Shown here in pieces: positions 52,506 to 60,175 of a DNA stretch of 64,000 nucleotides. A program made the translations under genes and the position numbers. How positions within the stretch are numbered: position 1 is the first letter of the stretch; the number at the start of each line of letters is the position of its first letter. This stretch comes from Clostridia bacterium. GTDB taxonomy: Bacteria > Bacillota > Clostridia > Christensenellales > Aristaeellaceae. The stretch covers positions 1 to 64,000 of the forward strand of contig JAFTPN010000034.1 in the NCBI GenBank assembly GCA_017463245.1, in the 5' to 3' direction. The notes beneath the pieces were generated by a model. That model ran no database searches, had not been told where the DNA came from, and saw only the letters and a list, made by a program, of their open reading frames with translations.

Positions 52506-53765
52506 ATGAAACGTACTGCCCCCGATCGTACAGCCTATCAGCCCAAACCCGTTGACCGGGTTGAGGTGCATGAGGGCAATGTGAAGGCAAGGATCATTCT
52601 TTTGATCCTTGCCATTCTGATTGCTGTGATTGCCTTTTCTTCCGCCATCGGAAGCGCCACTAAGGTGGATGCCGGCTGGCGGGAGATCGAAGCCGACACC
52701 GCCGAAATGAACTGCAGCCAGGACTTTGCGTTCAGCTACTACCTGGGCGGCAGCGGCATTTCCGCCACGGCGGAGATCAAGGCCATTGTGAACCTGTACA
52801 CCCAGGCTTCGGTAACGGCCTACCGGGTGTTCAACACCCAGGAGGTCTTTGAGGGGACGAACAACCTCTTCTTCCTCAACCGCAACATCAACACCCCGGT
52901 GCAGGTGGATCCCTTGCTGTACCAGGCCTTTGAACTGATCAACCGCCTGGACAGCCGCTATGTCTATCTGGCCCCGGTGTATGCGGAGTACAACAGCCTG
53001 TTCTTCTGCAACGACGACTGGGAGACCGCTGGCTATGATCCCTATCAGAATGCGGACATGGCCGAGTATTTCCAGCAGGTAGCCGACTTTGCCCGGGATC
53101 CCGCCAGCGTGAATGTGGAGCTGCTGGGCAACAACACCCTGCAGCTGAGCGTCTCCGAGGCCTACGCCGCCTTCGCCAAGGAAAACGGCGTGGTGAACTA
53201 TGTGGACTTCTACTGGATGAAGGACGCGTTCATCATCGACTACCTGGCGCAAGTCATGGAGGACAACGGCTACAACCGCGGCGCTATTTCCAGCTACGAT
53301 GGTTTTGTCCGCACCCTGAGCGCCGAGCAGCTGAGCTACTCCTTCAACCTCTACGACCTTTTGAAGGACACCACCGCCTGCCAGGCCGCCCGCCTGACCT
53401 ACACCGGCGGCACCAGCCTGGTGCATCTGCACAGCTTCCCGCTGAACGCGGAGAAGGAGCTGTATTACTATCAGTTCCAGGATGGCACCGTGCGCAGCGC
53501 CTATGCCGATCTGGCTGACGGCAAGAGCAAGAGCACCGTGCCGGTGATGGTCGCCACCTCCCGCACCATGGGCTGCGCCGAGACCCTGCTGCGCCTTTTG
53601 CCCTGCTATGCCACCGATGCGCTGGACGCCGAGGCATTGCAGCTGCTGGCAGGGGAGGGCGTCTATCCGCTGTATTGCCAGAACAGGCGCATCCTCACCA
53701 CCAGCCCGGATGTGCAGATCGACAACGTGCTGGATGGCTATGAAGTGATCCAACCCGAACAATAA
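52506..53765 (+). CDS. Membrane-anchored degenerate ApbE-like protein in the opp operon
   Basis: 419 residues. One membrane helix (about 29-49) precedes an outer domain. The domain follows ApbE (FAD:protein FMN transferase) order: LNRNINTPVQVDPLLYQAFE matches 'lN....pv.vs.ll..al', KDAFIIDYLAQVMEDNGYNR matches 'KGyavD....L...G...', then QFQDGTVRSAYADLADGKSK stands where ApbE has 'DGkryhHIiDPrTG', and MVATSRTMGCAETLLRLLP where ApbE has 'viap.a..ADalAT'. The catalytic HIIDPRTG and ADALAT residues are lost, so it is unlikely to flavinylate. Assignment is by pattern only. It lies 21 bases behind OppF and may be a transporter accessory protein. Confidence 0.6.
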   Translation: MKRTAPDRTAYQPKPVDRVEVHEGNVKARIILLILAILIAVIAFSSAIGSATKVDAGWREIEADTAEMNCSQDFAFSYYLGGSGISATAEIKAIVNLYTQASVTAYRVFNTQEVFEGTNNLFFLNRNINTPVQVDPLLYQAFELINRLDSRYVYLAPVYAEYNSLFFCNDDWETAGYDPYQNADMAEYFQQVADFARDPASVNVELLGNNTLQLSVSEAYAAFAKENGVVNYVDFYWMKDAFIIDYLAQVMEDNGYNRGAISSYDGFVRTLSAEQLSYSFNLYDLLKDTTACQAARLTYTGGTSLVHLHSFPLNAEKELYYYQFQDGTVRSAYADLADGKSKSTVPVMVATSRTMGCAETLLRLLPCYATDALDAEALQLLAGEGVYPLYCQNRRILTTSPDVQIDNVLDGYEVIQPEQ

Positions 53766-53777
53766 GGAGGATTCAAC

Positions 53778-54164
53778 ATGAACAAGACGCTGAGCACCCT
53801 GAACGCCCCCGCCGCCATCGGCCCCTATGCCCAGGGCGTGCAGGCTGGCAACATGGTTTTCGTTTCCGGGCAGCTGCCCATTGTGCCTGCCACGGGCGAG
53901 CTGCACACCGGCACCGTGGGTGAAATGACCTGCCAGAGCATGAACAACATCGCGGCCATCCTGGCCGAGGCTGGCTGCACCCTGGCGGACGTGGTGAAGA
54001 CCACCATCTTCCTCAAGGACCTGAACGACTTTGCCGAGGTCAACGCCGCCTACGCCACCTTCTTCCCCCAGAATCCCCCCGCCCGCGCCTGCGTCCAGGT
54101 CGCCAAGCTCCCCAAAGACGCCCGCGTCGAGATCGAGGCCATCGCGGTCAGGGCTCTGCCCTGA
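53778..54164 (+). CDS. ridA: RidA-family enamine/imine deaminase
   Basis: 128 residues. APAAIGPYAQGVQAGNMVFVSGQLP, CTLADVVKTTIFLKDLNDF and PARACVQVAKLPKDARVEIEAIA are the three RidA signature blocks, with the catalytic Arg in ARACVQV. RidA hydrolyses reactive 2-aminoacrylate. The last codons and the TGA stop lie inside a palindrome (54147-54165, GTCAGGGC, loop TCT) of the intergenic hairpin family, so the end of the protein was supplied by the repeat. Last gene of the opp unit, 12 bases behind the ApbE-like gene, AAGGAGG upstream. Confidence 0.93.
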   Translation: MNKTLSTLNAPAAIGPYAQGVQAGNMVFVSGQLPIVPATGELHTGTVGEMTCQSMNNIAAILAEAGCTLADVVKTTIFLKDLNDFAEVNAAYATFFPQNPPARACVQVAKLPKDARVEIEAIAVRALP

Positions 54165-54335
54165 CAACCCGCCCAAGGGCTCTGCCCTTGGGAATCCCGC
54201 CAGAGGCTCTGCCTCTGGACTCCGCGAAGGGTCTTCGACCCTTTCGAAACCCACTTTCTGTGATTGGAAGTGGGTTTTTCCTTTGCAGGGGTCACGGCGC
54301 GAATACGGTCGCGCCGCGACGCGGGGACTGTTTGG
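54147..54335. repeat. Tandem hairpin array overlapping the ridA stop codon
   Basis: Hairpins at 54147-54165, 54172-54192, 54200-54218 and 54224-54245, all with a three-base loop (TCT or TTC), then the terminator at 54247-54279 and a last stem CGGCGCG/CGCGCCG. The order and spacers are the same as in 12393-12507 but most stems are different sequences. Confidence 0.8.
54247..54279 (+). terminator. Terminator of the opp operon
   Basis: AACCCACTT and AAGTGGGTT with a following T run; homologous in position to 12441-12473. Confidence 0.75.
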
Positions 54336-54344
54336 CTGCGCACC

Positions 54345-54472
54345 CCAAAAGCCTCCCTTGTGTAAAGGGAGGTGTCAGCCCTGTGGGCTGACGGAGGGAT
54401 TGGGCGCTGCTTGCCCCAACGAGTTACTTTCTTTGCACATTGTAGGGGCGATCTGCGATCGCCCGCCCGTGC
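54345..54472 (-). repeat. Composite of type-B repeat, linker and half MITE, inverted copy
   Basis: Reverse complement of 29983-30111 with moderate divergence: AAAAGCCTCCC..GGAGGGATT, linker GGGCGCTGCTTGCC, then TGTAGGGGCGATC..GCCCGCC. A run of ATTCCGCATTCCGAATTCC-like units (54483-54512), related to 18795-18820, separates it from the next promoter. Confidence 0.65.
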
Positions 54473-54511
54473 CACAAACTAAATTCCGCATTCCGAATTC
54501 CGCATTCCGAA

Positions 54512-54540
54512 TTGCAATCTCCCTTAAATTGTGCTATCTT
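54512..54540 (+). promoter_or_regulatory. Promoter of the O-antigen-ligase-like gene
   Basis: TTGCAA (54512-54517), 17-base spacer, TATCTT (54535-54540), with TG before the -10; it begins where the repeats end. Confidence 0.6.
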
Positions 54541-54563
54541 GAAGAAAACACGGAGGTGACGCT

Positions 54564-56114
54564 ATGCCGCGCAAACAACCCGCCTGGCCGGGCATCATAA
54601 CCACGGTGCTGGGCGCGCTGTGGCTGGGGGCATTCCCCCTGTGGCAGGATCTGAGCTACGCCCACATCACCCGCGCCAAATGGGTGGGGATGCTGGTGCT
54701 GACCGGCGTCACGCTGCTGGCGGTGCTGCTGTGCGTGCTGATTCTTGCGGCGAAAAAGCAGCTGCGGCAGGTGCTGCGCTGGCATCCGGTGCAGCTTGTG
54801 GCGGTGGGGTATTTCGCCTGGGTGGCGCTGAGTGCGCTGCTGGGCGAGTGGGCTGGCACCTTCAATGCCCAGGGGCAGCGCGTGGTGTGGATGGGCGCCA
54901 TCCGCTATGAGGGCTTGCTGACGCACCTGTGCTACGCTGCGATCTTTCTGCTTATGAGCTTCTTCCCGCCGCGGATGAAGGCGGTGCTAGCGGCGGCCTC
55001 GGCGGCGTTGATGCTGTTTGCCGGGGTGGTGGCGCTGCAATATGCGGGCGTCAACGTGCTGGGGCTGTTCCCAGCGGGGCGCAGCATTTATGCCAATTAT
55101 GAATTCCAGGGCACCATTGGCAACATCGATATGGTCAGCGGCTACCTGTCCCTGGTGGTGCCGCTGCTGCTGGGTGCTTTCGTGACCCGCGAGAAAGCCG
55201 GCTGGCATCTGCTGGCGGCGGGCACGCTGGGGGCGGCACTGGAGTGGTGCATGGAGGTGCAGAGCGGGCTGATCGCGCTGCTGCTCCTGTGCGGCTTGCT
55301 GGTGCTGCTGGCGCTGCGCTTCCCGGCCTATCGTCAGCGGGCGTGCATTGCGCTGGCGGGCATTGCGGCGGGGCTTGCCCTGCGGGGGATGCTCTTCCTC
55401 CCGTGGCTGGACAGCGCCACGCCCCGTGCCGTGCAGCCGGTGGTGTTCACCATGACGGGCAAGGCCTTCATCGGCGTGAGCGCCGTGGCGGTGCTGATGG
55501 TGGCGGCGGCCATCTTCCGGCGGCATCCCGGCAGAGCTGTGCCGGGGAAGGCCATCCTGTGCCTGGTGCTGGTGGCGGCTGTGCTGGCGGTGACGGCGGT
55601 GGCCGTGCTGCCTGTGCCGCAAAGCGCGGGTGGCCTGTACGAGCTGCATGAGCTGCTGAACGGCCGCCCCCAGGATCAGTTCGGTTCCTGGCGTTTGGGT
55701 GCATGGCGCTATGCTCTGGACATGAGCCGGGACAGCCTCATCTTCGGCAACGGCCCGGACACCTTCTACTATGCCTTGGCGGAGCACCTGCAGCAGGTGG
55801 GCGTGTCCCTGGGGGAGAACTTTGACAATCCCCACAACGAATATGTGGCCATCCTCAGCAACAATGGTCTGCCTGCGCTGCTGCTGTATCTGGCGCTGCT
55901 GGCGGGCGTGCTGATCGCCTGCATCAGGGGAAAACAATGGGCGCTGGCGCTGGGCATCGGCTGCTATGGGGCGCAGGGGTTCTTCTCCTTCAGCATCTGC
56001 CTGGTGAGTCCCATGTTCTGGGCGGTGATGGGCATGGCCTCTGCCATGCTGGGCAAAAAGTTGCAGAGTGAACAAAAACGTGCTATCATCGGTGATGAGG
56101 TGAACGAAACGTGA
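54564..56114 (+). CDS. O-antigen ligase/polymerase-like membrane protein (Wzy/WaaL family)
   Basis: 516 residues, about 11 membrane helices. The large outer loop carries GSWRLGAWRYALDMSRDSLIFGNGPDTF and NFDNPHNEYVAILSNNGLPALL, the DxxHNxxL-type motif of the WzyC/WaaL superfamily. These enzymes join or polymerise lipid-linked glycans at the outer face; in a Gram-positive the product may be a capsule or wall polymer. GGAGGTG precedes the ATG. The stop overlaps the next start (GTGA). Confidence 0.88.
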   Translation: MPRKQPAWPGIITTVLGALWLGAFPLWQDLSYAHITRAKWVGMLVLTGVTLLAVLLCVLILAAKKQLRQVLRWHPVQLVAVGYFAWVALSALLGEWAGTFNAQGQRVVWMGAIRYEGLLTHLCYAAIFLLMSFFPPRMKAVLAAASAALMLFAGVVALQYAGVNVLGLFPAGRSIYANYEFQGTIGNIDMVSGYLSLVVPLLLGAFVTREKAGWHLLAAGTLGAALEWCMEVQSGLIALLLLCGLLVLLALRFPAYRQRACIALAGIAAGLALRGMLFLPWLDSATPRAVQPVVFTMTGKAFIGVSAVAVLMVAAAIFRRHPGRAVPGKAILCLVLVAAVLAVTAVAVLPVPQSAGGLYELHELLNGRPQDQFGSWRLGAWRYALDMSRDSLIFGNGPDTFYYALAEHLQQVGVSLGENFDNPHNEYVAILSNNGLPALLLYLALLAGVLIACIRGKQWALALGIGCYGAQGFFSFSICLVSPMFWAVMGMASAMLGKKLQSEQKRAIIGDEVNET

Positions 56115-56977
56115 TAACCAACTTTGAACTCAAACTCAAGGCTCGCACGGCCTTGCGCAACAATTGGCAGATCGCCCTGATGGTGGCGCTGATCGCCTCG
56201 CTGCCCTCGCTGGTGAGCCAGGTGGTGGCCATCATGACCCAGAGCAGCTATGCCCACACCATGAGCAGCCTGATGACCACCATGCAGAGCGGCTCCACCG
56301 TGGCGGATGTGGCTGCCCTGCTGGAGGAGGCGGGCATCACCCTGGAGGGCTATTTGCCCACGGGACTGATGAGCCTGCTGGCGGGCATCCTGTCGCCCTT
56401 CCTTACCCTGGGGATGCTGAATTATTTCTTCAAGCTCCTGCGGGGCGAGCAGGATGCACTCATCGGCACGGTTTTCTCCAGGAAGAATTGTTTCTTCAAG
56501 GCCATCGGTCTGGATATCATGATTGCCCTGCGCACCTTCCTGTGGATGATCCCCGGCATGGTGCTGGAGGTGCTGGCGCTGGTGGCGGCGGCCTTTATGC
56601 CGGATTCCCTGGCGCTGCTGCCGATTCTGCTGATGTACGCCGGCCCCATCACCATGCTGGTGCTGGGCATCCGTGCCGCGCTGCACTATGCCATGGCGAC
56701 CCGCGTGATGGCGGAAACACCCTCCAAGGGCATCAACCAGTGCATCCGGGAGAGCGTGGCCATCATGAGCCAGCGCAAGCTGCTCTTGTTCTCGCTGGAG
56801 ATCAGCTTCTTCCTGTGGCAGATCGGCCTCACGCTGCTGGAAAGCCTGCTGCTGGGCATGGTGGGCAATGTGCTGGCCTCCACGGTGAGCATGGCGCTGA
56901 ACTTTGCCCTGAACATCTACATCCAGATGGCGGTGAGCGCCTTCTATCTCTATTATCGCAGCGAAACGGCAATTTGA
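56111..56977 (+). CDS. DUF975-family membrane protein
   Basis: 288 residues. LKLKARTALRNNWQIALMVALI at the start is the DUF975 signature; four or five long hydrophobic segments follow, with RVMAETPSKGINQCIRESVAIM before the last pair as in the family. Function unknown. The GTG start overlaps the stop of the ligase gene (56111-56114), so the two are coupled. Confidence 0.82.
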   Translation: MITNFELKLKARTALRNNWQIALMVALIASLPSLVSQVVAIMTQSSYAHTMSSLMTTMQSGSTVADVAALLEEAGITLEGYLPTGLMSLLAGILSPFLTLGMLNYFFKLLRGEQDALIGTVFSRKNCFFKAIGLDIMIALRTFLWMIPGMVLEVLALVAAAFMPDSLALLPILLMYAGPITMLVLGIRAALHYAMATRVMAETPSKGINQCIRESVAIMSQRKLLLFSLEISFFLWQIGLTLLESLLLGMVGNVLASTVSMALNFALNIYIQMAVSAFYLYYRSETAI

Positions 56978-57021
56978 CGGAAGAAAATCAAAAAATGCAA
57001 TTTTCGGGTTGTAATTTGGCG

Positions 57022-57061
57022 AAAATCCTGCATTTCTCTGGGGTGAGAATGCAGGATTTTT
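57022..57061 (+). terminator. Terminator of the ligase-DUF975 operon
   Basis: AAAATCCTGCATT and AATGCAGGATTTT around a 13-base loop, then T run. Confidence 0.85.
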
Positions 57062-57093
57062 GTATTTGAAATGCATTTTTTCCTGTTCAGAGC

Positions 57094-57122
57094 TTGCATA
57101 TCAGGGGGAATGAGGCTATAAT
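57094..57122 (+). promoter_or_regulatory. Promoter of the aminotransferase gene
   Basis: TTGCAT (57094-57099), 17-base spacer, TATAAT (57117-57122). Transcription would begin near 57129. Confidence 0.82.
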
Positions 57123-57127
57123 AAGAA

Positions 57128-57199
57128 TCGTTCCCGCATTTTACCTGCAAAGGGCGGCTTGCCCATTTTGCAGGAAACGAACTTCCACATTGCAGGAGG
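57128..57199 (+). promoter_or_regulatory. Leader with mutually exclusive pairings around the ribosome-binding site
   Basis: CCTGCAA (57144-57150) can pair with TTGCAGG at 57168-57174, extended by GGGC/GCCC and TCGTT/AACGA, or with the second TTGCAGG at 57190-57196, which overlaps the AGGAGG site (57194-57199). The first pairing leaves the site open, the second would mask it. A regulatory switch is inference. Confidence 0.45.
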
Positions 57200-57209
57200 A
57201 TGACCTTTT

Positions 57210-58409
57210 ATGGCACTGACTGTTTCCCACCGCTGCCAGAACATTGCCCCTTCCGTGACCTTGCAGATCGACGCCCGCGCCAAGGAAATGCGCGCTGCCG
57301 GGCTGGACGTGATCGGCTTTGGCGTTGGCGAGCCGGATTTCCCCACCCCCGAGCATATCTGCGATGCGGCCAAGGAAGCCCTTGATTTAGGGCTCACCCG
57401 CTATACCCCCGCCGCAGGCACCAAGGAGCTGCGCAAGGCCATCTGCAAAAAGCTGCTGCGGGATAACGATATGACCTATTCCTACGGCGACATTCTGGTG
57501 TCCAGCGGCGCCAAGCACACGCTGTTCACCATTTTGCAGGGCATCATCGACCCCGGCGACGAGGTGCTGATCCCCACGCCCTGCTGGGTGAGCTACCCCG
57601 AAATGGTGCGCATGGCCGGCGGTGTGCCGATCTTTGTCCCCGCGGATGAAAGCACCAACTTCATCCCCACCAACAAGGACATTGCCTCCCGTGTGACCCG
57701 CCGCACCAAGGCCATCATCATCACCAGCCCCTCCAACCCCAACGGCAGCGTGTGGGATCAGGATCAGCTGCAGTTTGTGGCCGACCTGGCGGTGAGCCAT
57801 CCCTTCTATGTGATCAGCGACGAGATTTATGAAAAGCTGATCTACGATGGCCGCAAGCACCTGTCCATTGCTCAGCTGGGTGAGCAGATCAAGTCCCAGA
57901 CCTTCATCGTCAACGGCATGAGCAAGGCCTATGCCATGACCGGCTGGCGCATCGGCTATGTGGCTGGCCCCCGGCACGAGATCTCTGCCATGGCCAGCTT
58001 CCAGTCCCAGGCCACCAGCAATGCCAACACCATTGCCCAGTATGCCGCCATGAAGGCGCTGGAGGGCGACCAGAGCTGCGTGGACGAAATGGTGCAGGAG
58101 TTTGAGAAGCGCCGCAACCTGATGGTGGAGCGCATCAACCAGATCCCCAACCTCAGCTGCCGCAAGCCCCAGGGCGCCTTCTACATCATGATGAACATCA
58201 AAAAGGTGCTGGGCATGAGCTACAACGGCCGCACCCTGGAAAGCTCCCTGGACTTTGCCGAGCTGCTCCTGGCCGAAAAGCAGGTGGCCGTGGTACCCGG
58301 CGCCGCCTTCGAGGCCGAGGGCTTCTGCCGCCTGAGCTATGCCGTCTCCATGGATCAGATCGAAGAAGGCGTGAAGCGCATTGCGGAGTTTGTGAGCAGC
58401 CTGGGTTAA
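57210..58409 (+). CDS. PLP-dependent aminotransferase, class I (aspartate aminotransferase type)
   Basis: 399 residues. GFGVGEPDFPTP, SSGAKHTLF, SNPNGSVW, DEIYEKLIYDG and the PLP lysine block NGMSKAYAMTGWRIGY identify an AspC/AAT Ib enzyme; the C-terminal SYAVSMDQIEEGVKRI is typical as well. It makes aspartate and glutamate from oxaloacetate and 2-oxoglutarate, or acts on related amino acids. AGGAGG lies 10 bases before the ATG inside a structured leader. Confidence 0.94.
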   Translation: MALTVSHRCQNIAPSVTLQIDARAKEMRAAGLDVIGFGVGEPDFPTPEHICDAAKEALDLGLTRYTPAAGTKELRKAICKKLLRDNDMTYSYGDILVSSGAKHTLFTILQGIIDPGDEVLIPTPCWVSYPEMVRMAGGVPIFVPADESTNFIPTNKDIASRVTRRTKAIIITSPSNPNGSVWDQDQLQFVADLAVSHPFYVISDEIYEKLIYDGRKHLSIAQLGEQIKSQTFIVNGMSKAYAMTGWRIGYVAGPRHEISAMASFQSQATSNANTIAQYAAMKALEGDQSCVDEMVQEFEKRRNLMVERINQIPNLSCRKPQGAFYIMMNIKKVLGMSYNGRTLESSLDFAELLLAEKQVAVVPGAAFEAEGFCRLSYAVSMDQIEEGVKRIAEFVSSLG

Positions 58410-58449
58410 GCAAAGCAGATATTAGCATCATATTGATATAGTGTGTACT

Positions 58450-58683
58450 ACACCTCATCAGTCGCCTTGCGGCGACAGCTTCCCCTCAAGGGGAAGCCAA
58501 CCCCTCAGTCGCCTTGCGGCGACAGCTCCCCTACGAAGGGGAGCCTTCGGGTGGCGCAAACACCTTGCCTTCCCCTTGAGGGCGCGACGCGTTAAAAAAT
58601 ATGCCAGTGGCATATTTTTAGCCAAAGCGAGGAGCAATCTACGATTGCGACCTGGACAAGGTGGCCGTAAGGCCGGATGAGGT
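58450..58683. repeat. Type-A repeats with another element inserted
   Basis: CACCTCATCAGTC, hairpin, CTTCCCCTCAAGGGGAAG (58450-58498), a second shortened unit (to about 58555), then the reverse half CCTTCCCCTTGAGG that is cut at about 58582 and resumes at about 58658 with AAGGTGGCCGTAAGGCCGGATGAGGTGG. The 410-740 interval otherwise has no gene. Confidence 0.7.
58583..58657. mobile_element. About 75-bp element nested in a type-A repeat
   Basis: Begins near GCGCGACGCG and ends near GCGACCTGGAC; it carries the strong hairpin AAAAATATGCC, loop AGT, GGCATATTTTT (about 58594-58619), which could also end transcription. Uninterrupted copies of the host repeat are at 12594-12640 and 41478-41523. Confidence 0.55.
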
Positions 58684-58740
58684 GGACGCTGCGGATAGGT
58701 ATTGCTTGATCCTTTATGCTGAAAAAAGGAGGTAAATCCC

Positions 58741-60135
58741 TTGCTGGAGTTTAATAAAGGTTTGAACTTGCTCAAGCAGGCTAAGTATAAGTATTCGCTT
58801 CAGGATGTGGCGGAGCCCAATCTGTACCGCGAGATTTATGATTATGAGTCCATCCCGAAGATCGCGTTCAACATGCGCCATGTGCCGGAGAATATGCCCG
58901 ACGAGATCTGGATGACGGACACCACCTTCCGCGATGGCCAGCAGTCGGTGAGTCCCTTCACGGCGGAGCAGATCGTTTATCTGTTCAAGCTGCTCAACCG
59001 CCTGGGCGGCCCCAAGGGCCTGGTGCGGCAGAGCGAGTTCTTCCTGTACACGGAGAAGGACAAGAAGGCGCTGCACATGTGCCAGGATCTGGGCTTGCAG
59101 TTCCCGGAGATCACCACCTGGATCCGCGCCAACGAGAAGGACTTTGAATTGGTGAAGCAGGCGGGCGTGAAGGAGACCGGCATTCTGGTGTCCTGCTCGG
59201 ACTACCACATTTTCAACAAGATGCACCTGACCCGCAAGCAGGCCATGGACAAGTATCTGGGCATTGTGAAGGAAGCGCTGGATCAGGGCATCAAGCCCCG
59301 CTGCCACTTTGAGGACATCACCCGCGCCGATTTCTATGGCTTTGTGCTGCCCTTCGCCTACGAGCTGATGGAGCTGTCCAAGGAGAGCGGCGTGCCCATC
59401 AAGATCCGCGCCTGCGACACCATGGGCTATGGCGTGACCTACTACGGCGCGGCGCTGCCCCGCAGCGTGCCGGGCATCATCTACGGCCTGAACCACTATG
59501 CGGACGTGCCCTCTGCCCAGCTGGAATGGCACGGCCACAACGACTTCTACAAGGTGGTCAGCAATGCGGGCGCTGCGTGGATGTACGGCTGCGCCAGCAT
59601 CAACTGCTCCATGCTGGGCATTGGCGAGCGCACCGGCAACTGCCCCCTGGAGGCCATGGCCATTGAGTATGCCTCCCTGCGCGGAACCAACGACGGCATG
59701 GATCTGAGCGCCATTACCGACATTGCCGACTACATGGAGCGCGAGATCGGCATTGAGATCAGTCCCCGTCAGCCCTTTGTCGGCCGTCACTTCAACGTGA
59801 CCCGCGCGGGCATCCATGCCGATGGCATGCTCAAGGACGAGGAGATCTACAACATCTTCGATACCGCCAAGATCCTCAACCGTCCCGCCCTGGTGGCGGT
59901 GGACAGCCACAGCGGCCTGGCTGGCGTGGCGCACTGGATCAACAGCTATTTCCGCCTGAAGGGCGAGGAGACCATTGCCAAGAACGATCCCCTGGTGGTG
60001 GCGGTGAAGAACGAGGTGGACGCCCTGTACGAGGCAGGCCGCAACACCGTGATGGGCGACGAGGAGCTGGAGATTCTCGTCCGCAACTGCGATGTGGAGC
60101 GCTACGAGCACCTCATTTTCTTCCATAATAACTGA
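58741..60135 (+). CDS. DRE-TIM (HMGL-like) synthase, candidate Re-citrate synthase
   Basis: 464 residues. WMTDTTFRDGQQS is the DRE-TIM metallolyase motif, EWHGHNDFYK provides the two metal His, and NCSMLGIGERTGNCPLE the second signature; FNVTRAGIHADGMLKDEEIY follows. The first 55 residues (SLQDVAEPNLYREIYDYESIPKI) and the RQSEFFLYTEKDK segment are, to my knowledge, typical of the clade containing Re-citrate synthases of anaerobes, often misnamed 2-isopropylmalate synthase; there is no LeuA regulatory domain. Likely reaction: acetyl-CoA plus oxaloacetate to citrate. TTG start, 8 bases from GGAGG. Nearby aminotransferase and PFOR genes fit a route to glutamate. Confidence 0.85.
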   Translation: MLEFNKGLNLLKQAKYKYSLQDVAEPNLYREIYDYESIPKIAFNMRHVPENMPDEIWMTDTTFRDGQQSVSPFTAEQIVYLFKLLNRLGGPKGLVRQSEFFLYTEKDKKALHMCQDLGLQFPEITTWIRANEKDFELVKQAGVKETGILVSCSDYHIFNKMHLTRKQAMDKYLGIVKEALDQGIKPRCHFEDITRADFYGFVLPFAYELMELSKESGVPIKIRACDTMGYGVTYYGAALPRSVPGIIYGLNHYADVPSAQLEWHGHNDFYKVVSNAGAAWMYGCASINCSMLGIGERTGNCPLEAMAIEYASLRGTNDGMDLSAITDIADYMEREIGIEISPRQPFVGRHFNVTRAGIHADGMLKDEEIYNIFDTAKILNRPALVAVDSHSGLAGVAHWINSYFRLKGEETIAKNDPLVVAVKNEVDALYEAGRNTVMGDEELEILVRNCDVERYEHLIFFHNN

Positions 60136-60141
60136 TACAAC

Positions 60142-60172
60142 ACCACCCCGGAACATGGCGTTCCGGGGTGGT
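60142..60172. terminator. Bidirectional terminator between convergent genes
   Basis: ACCACCCCGGAAC and GTTCCGGGGTGGT form a 13-bp stem with a 5-base loop; minus-strand U run is weak, but position and strength fit both genes. Confidence 0.75.
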
Positions 60173-60175
60173 TGC

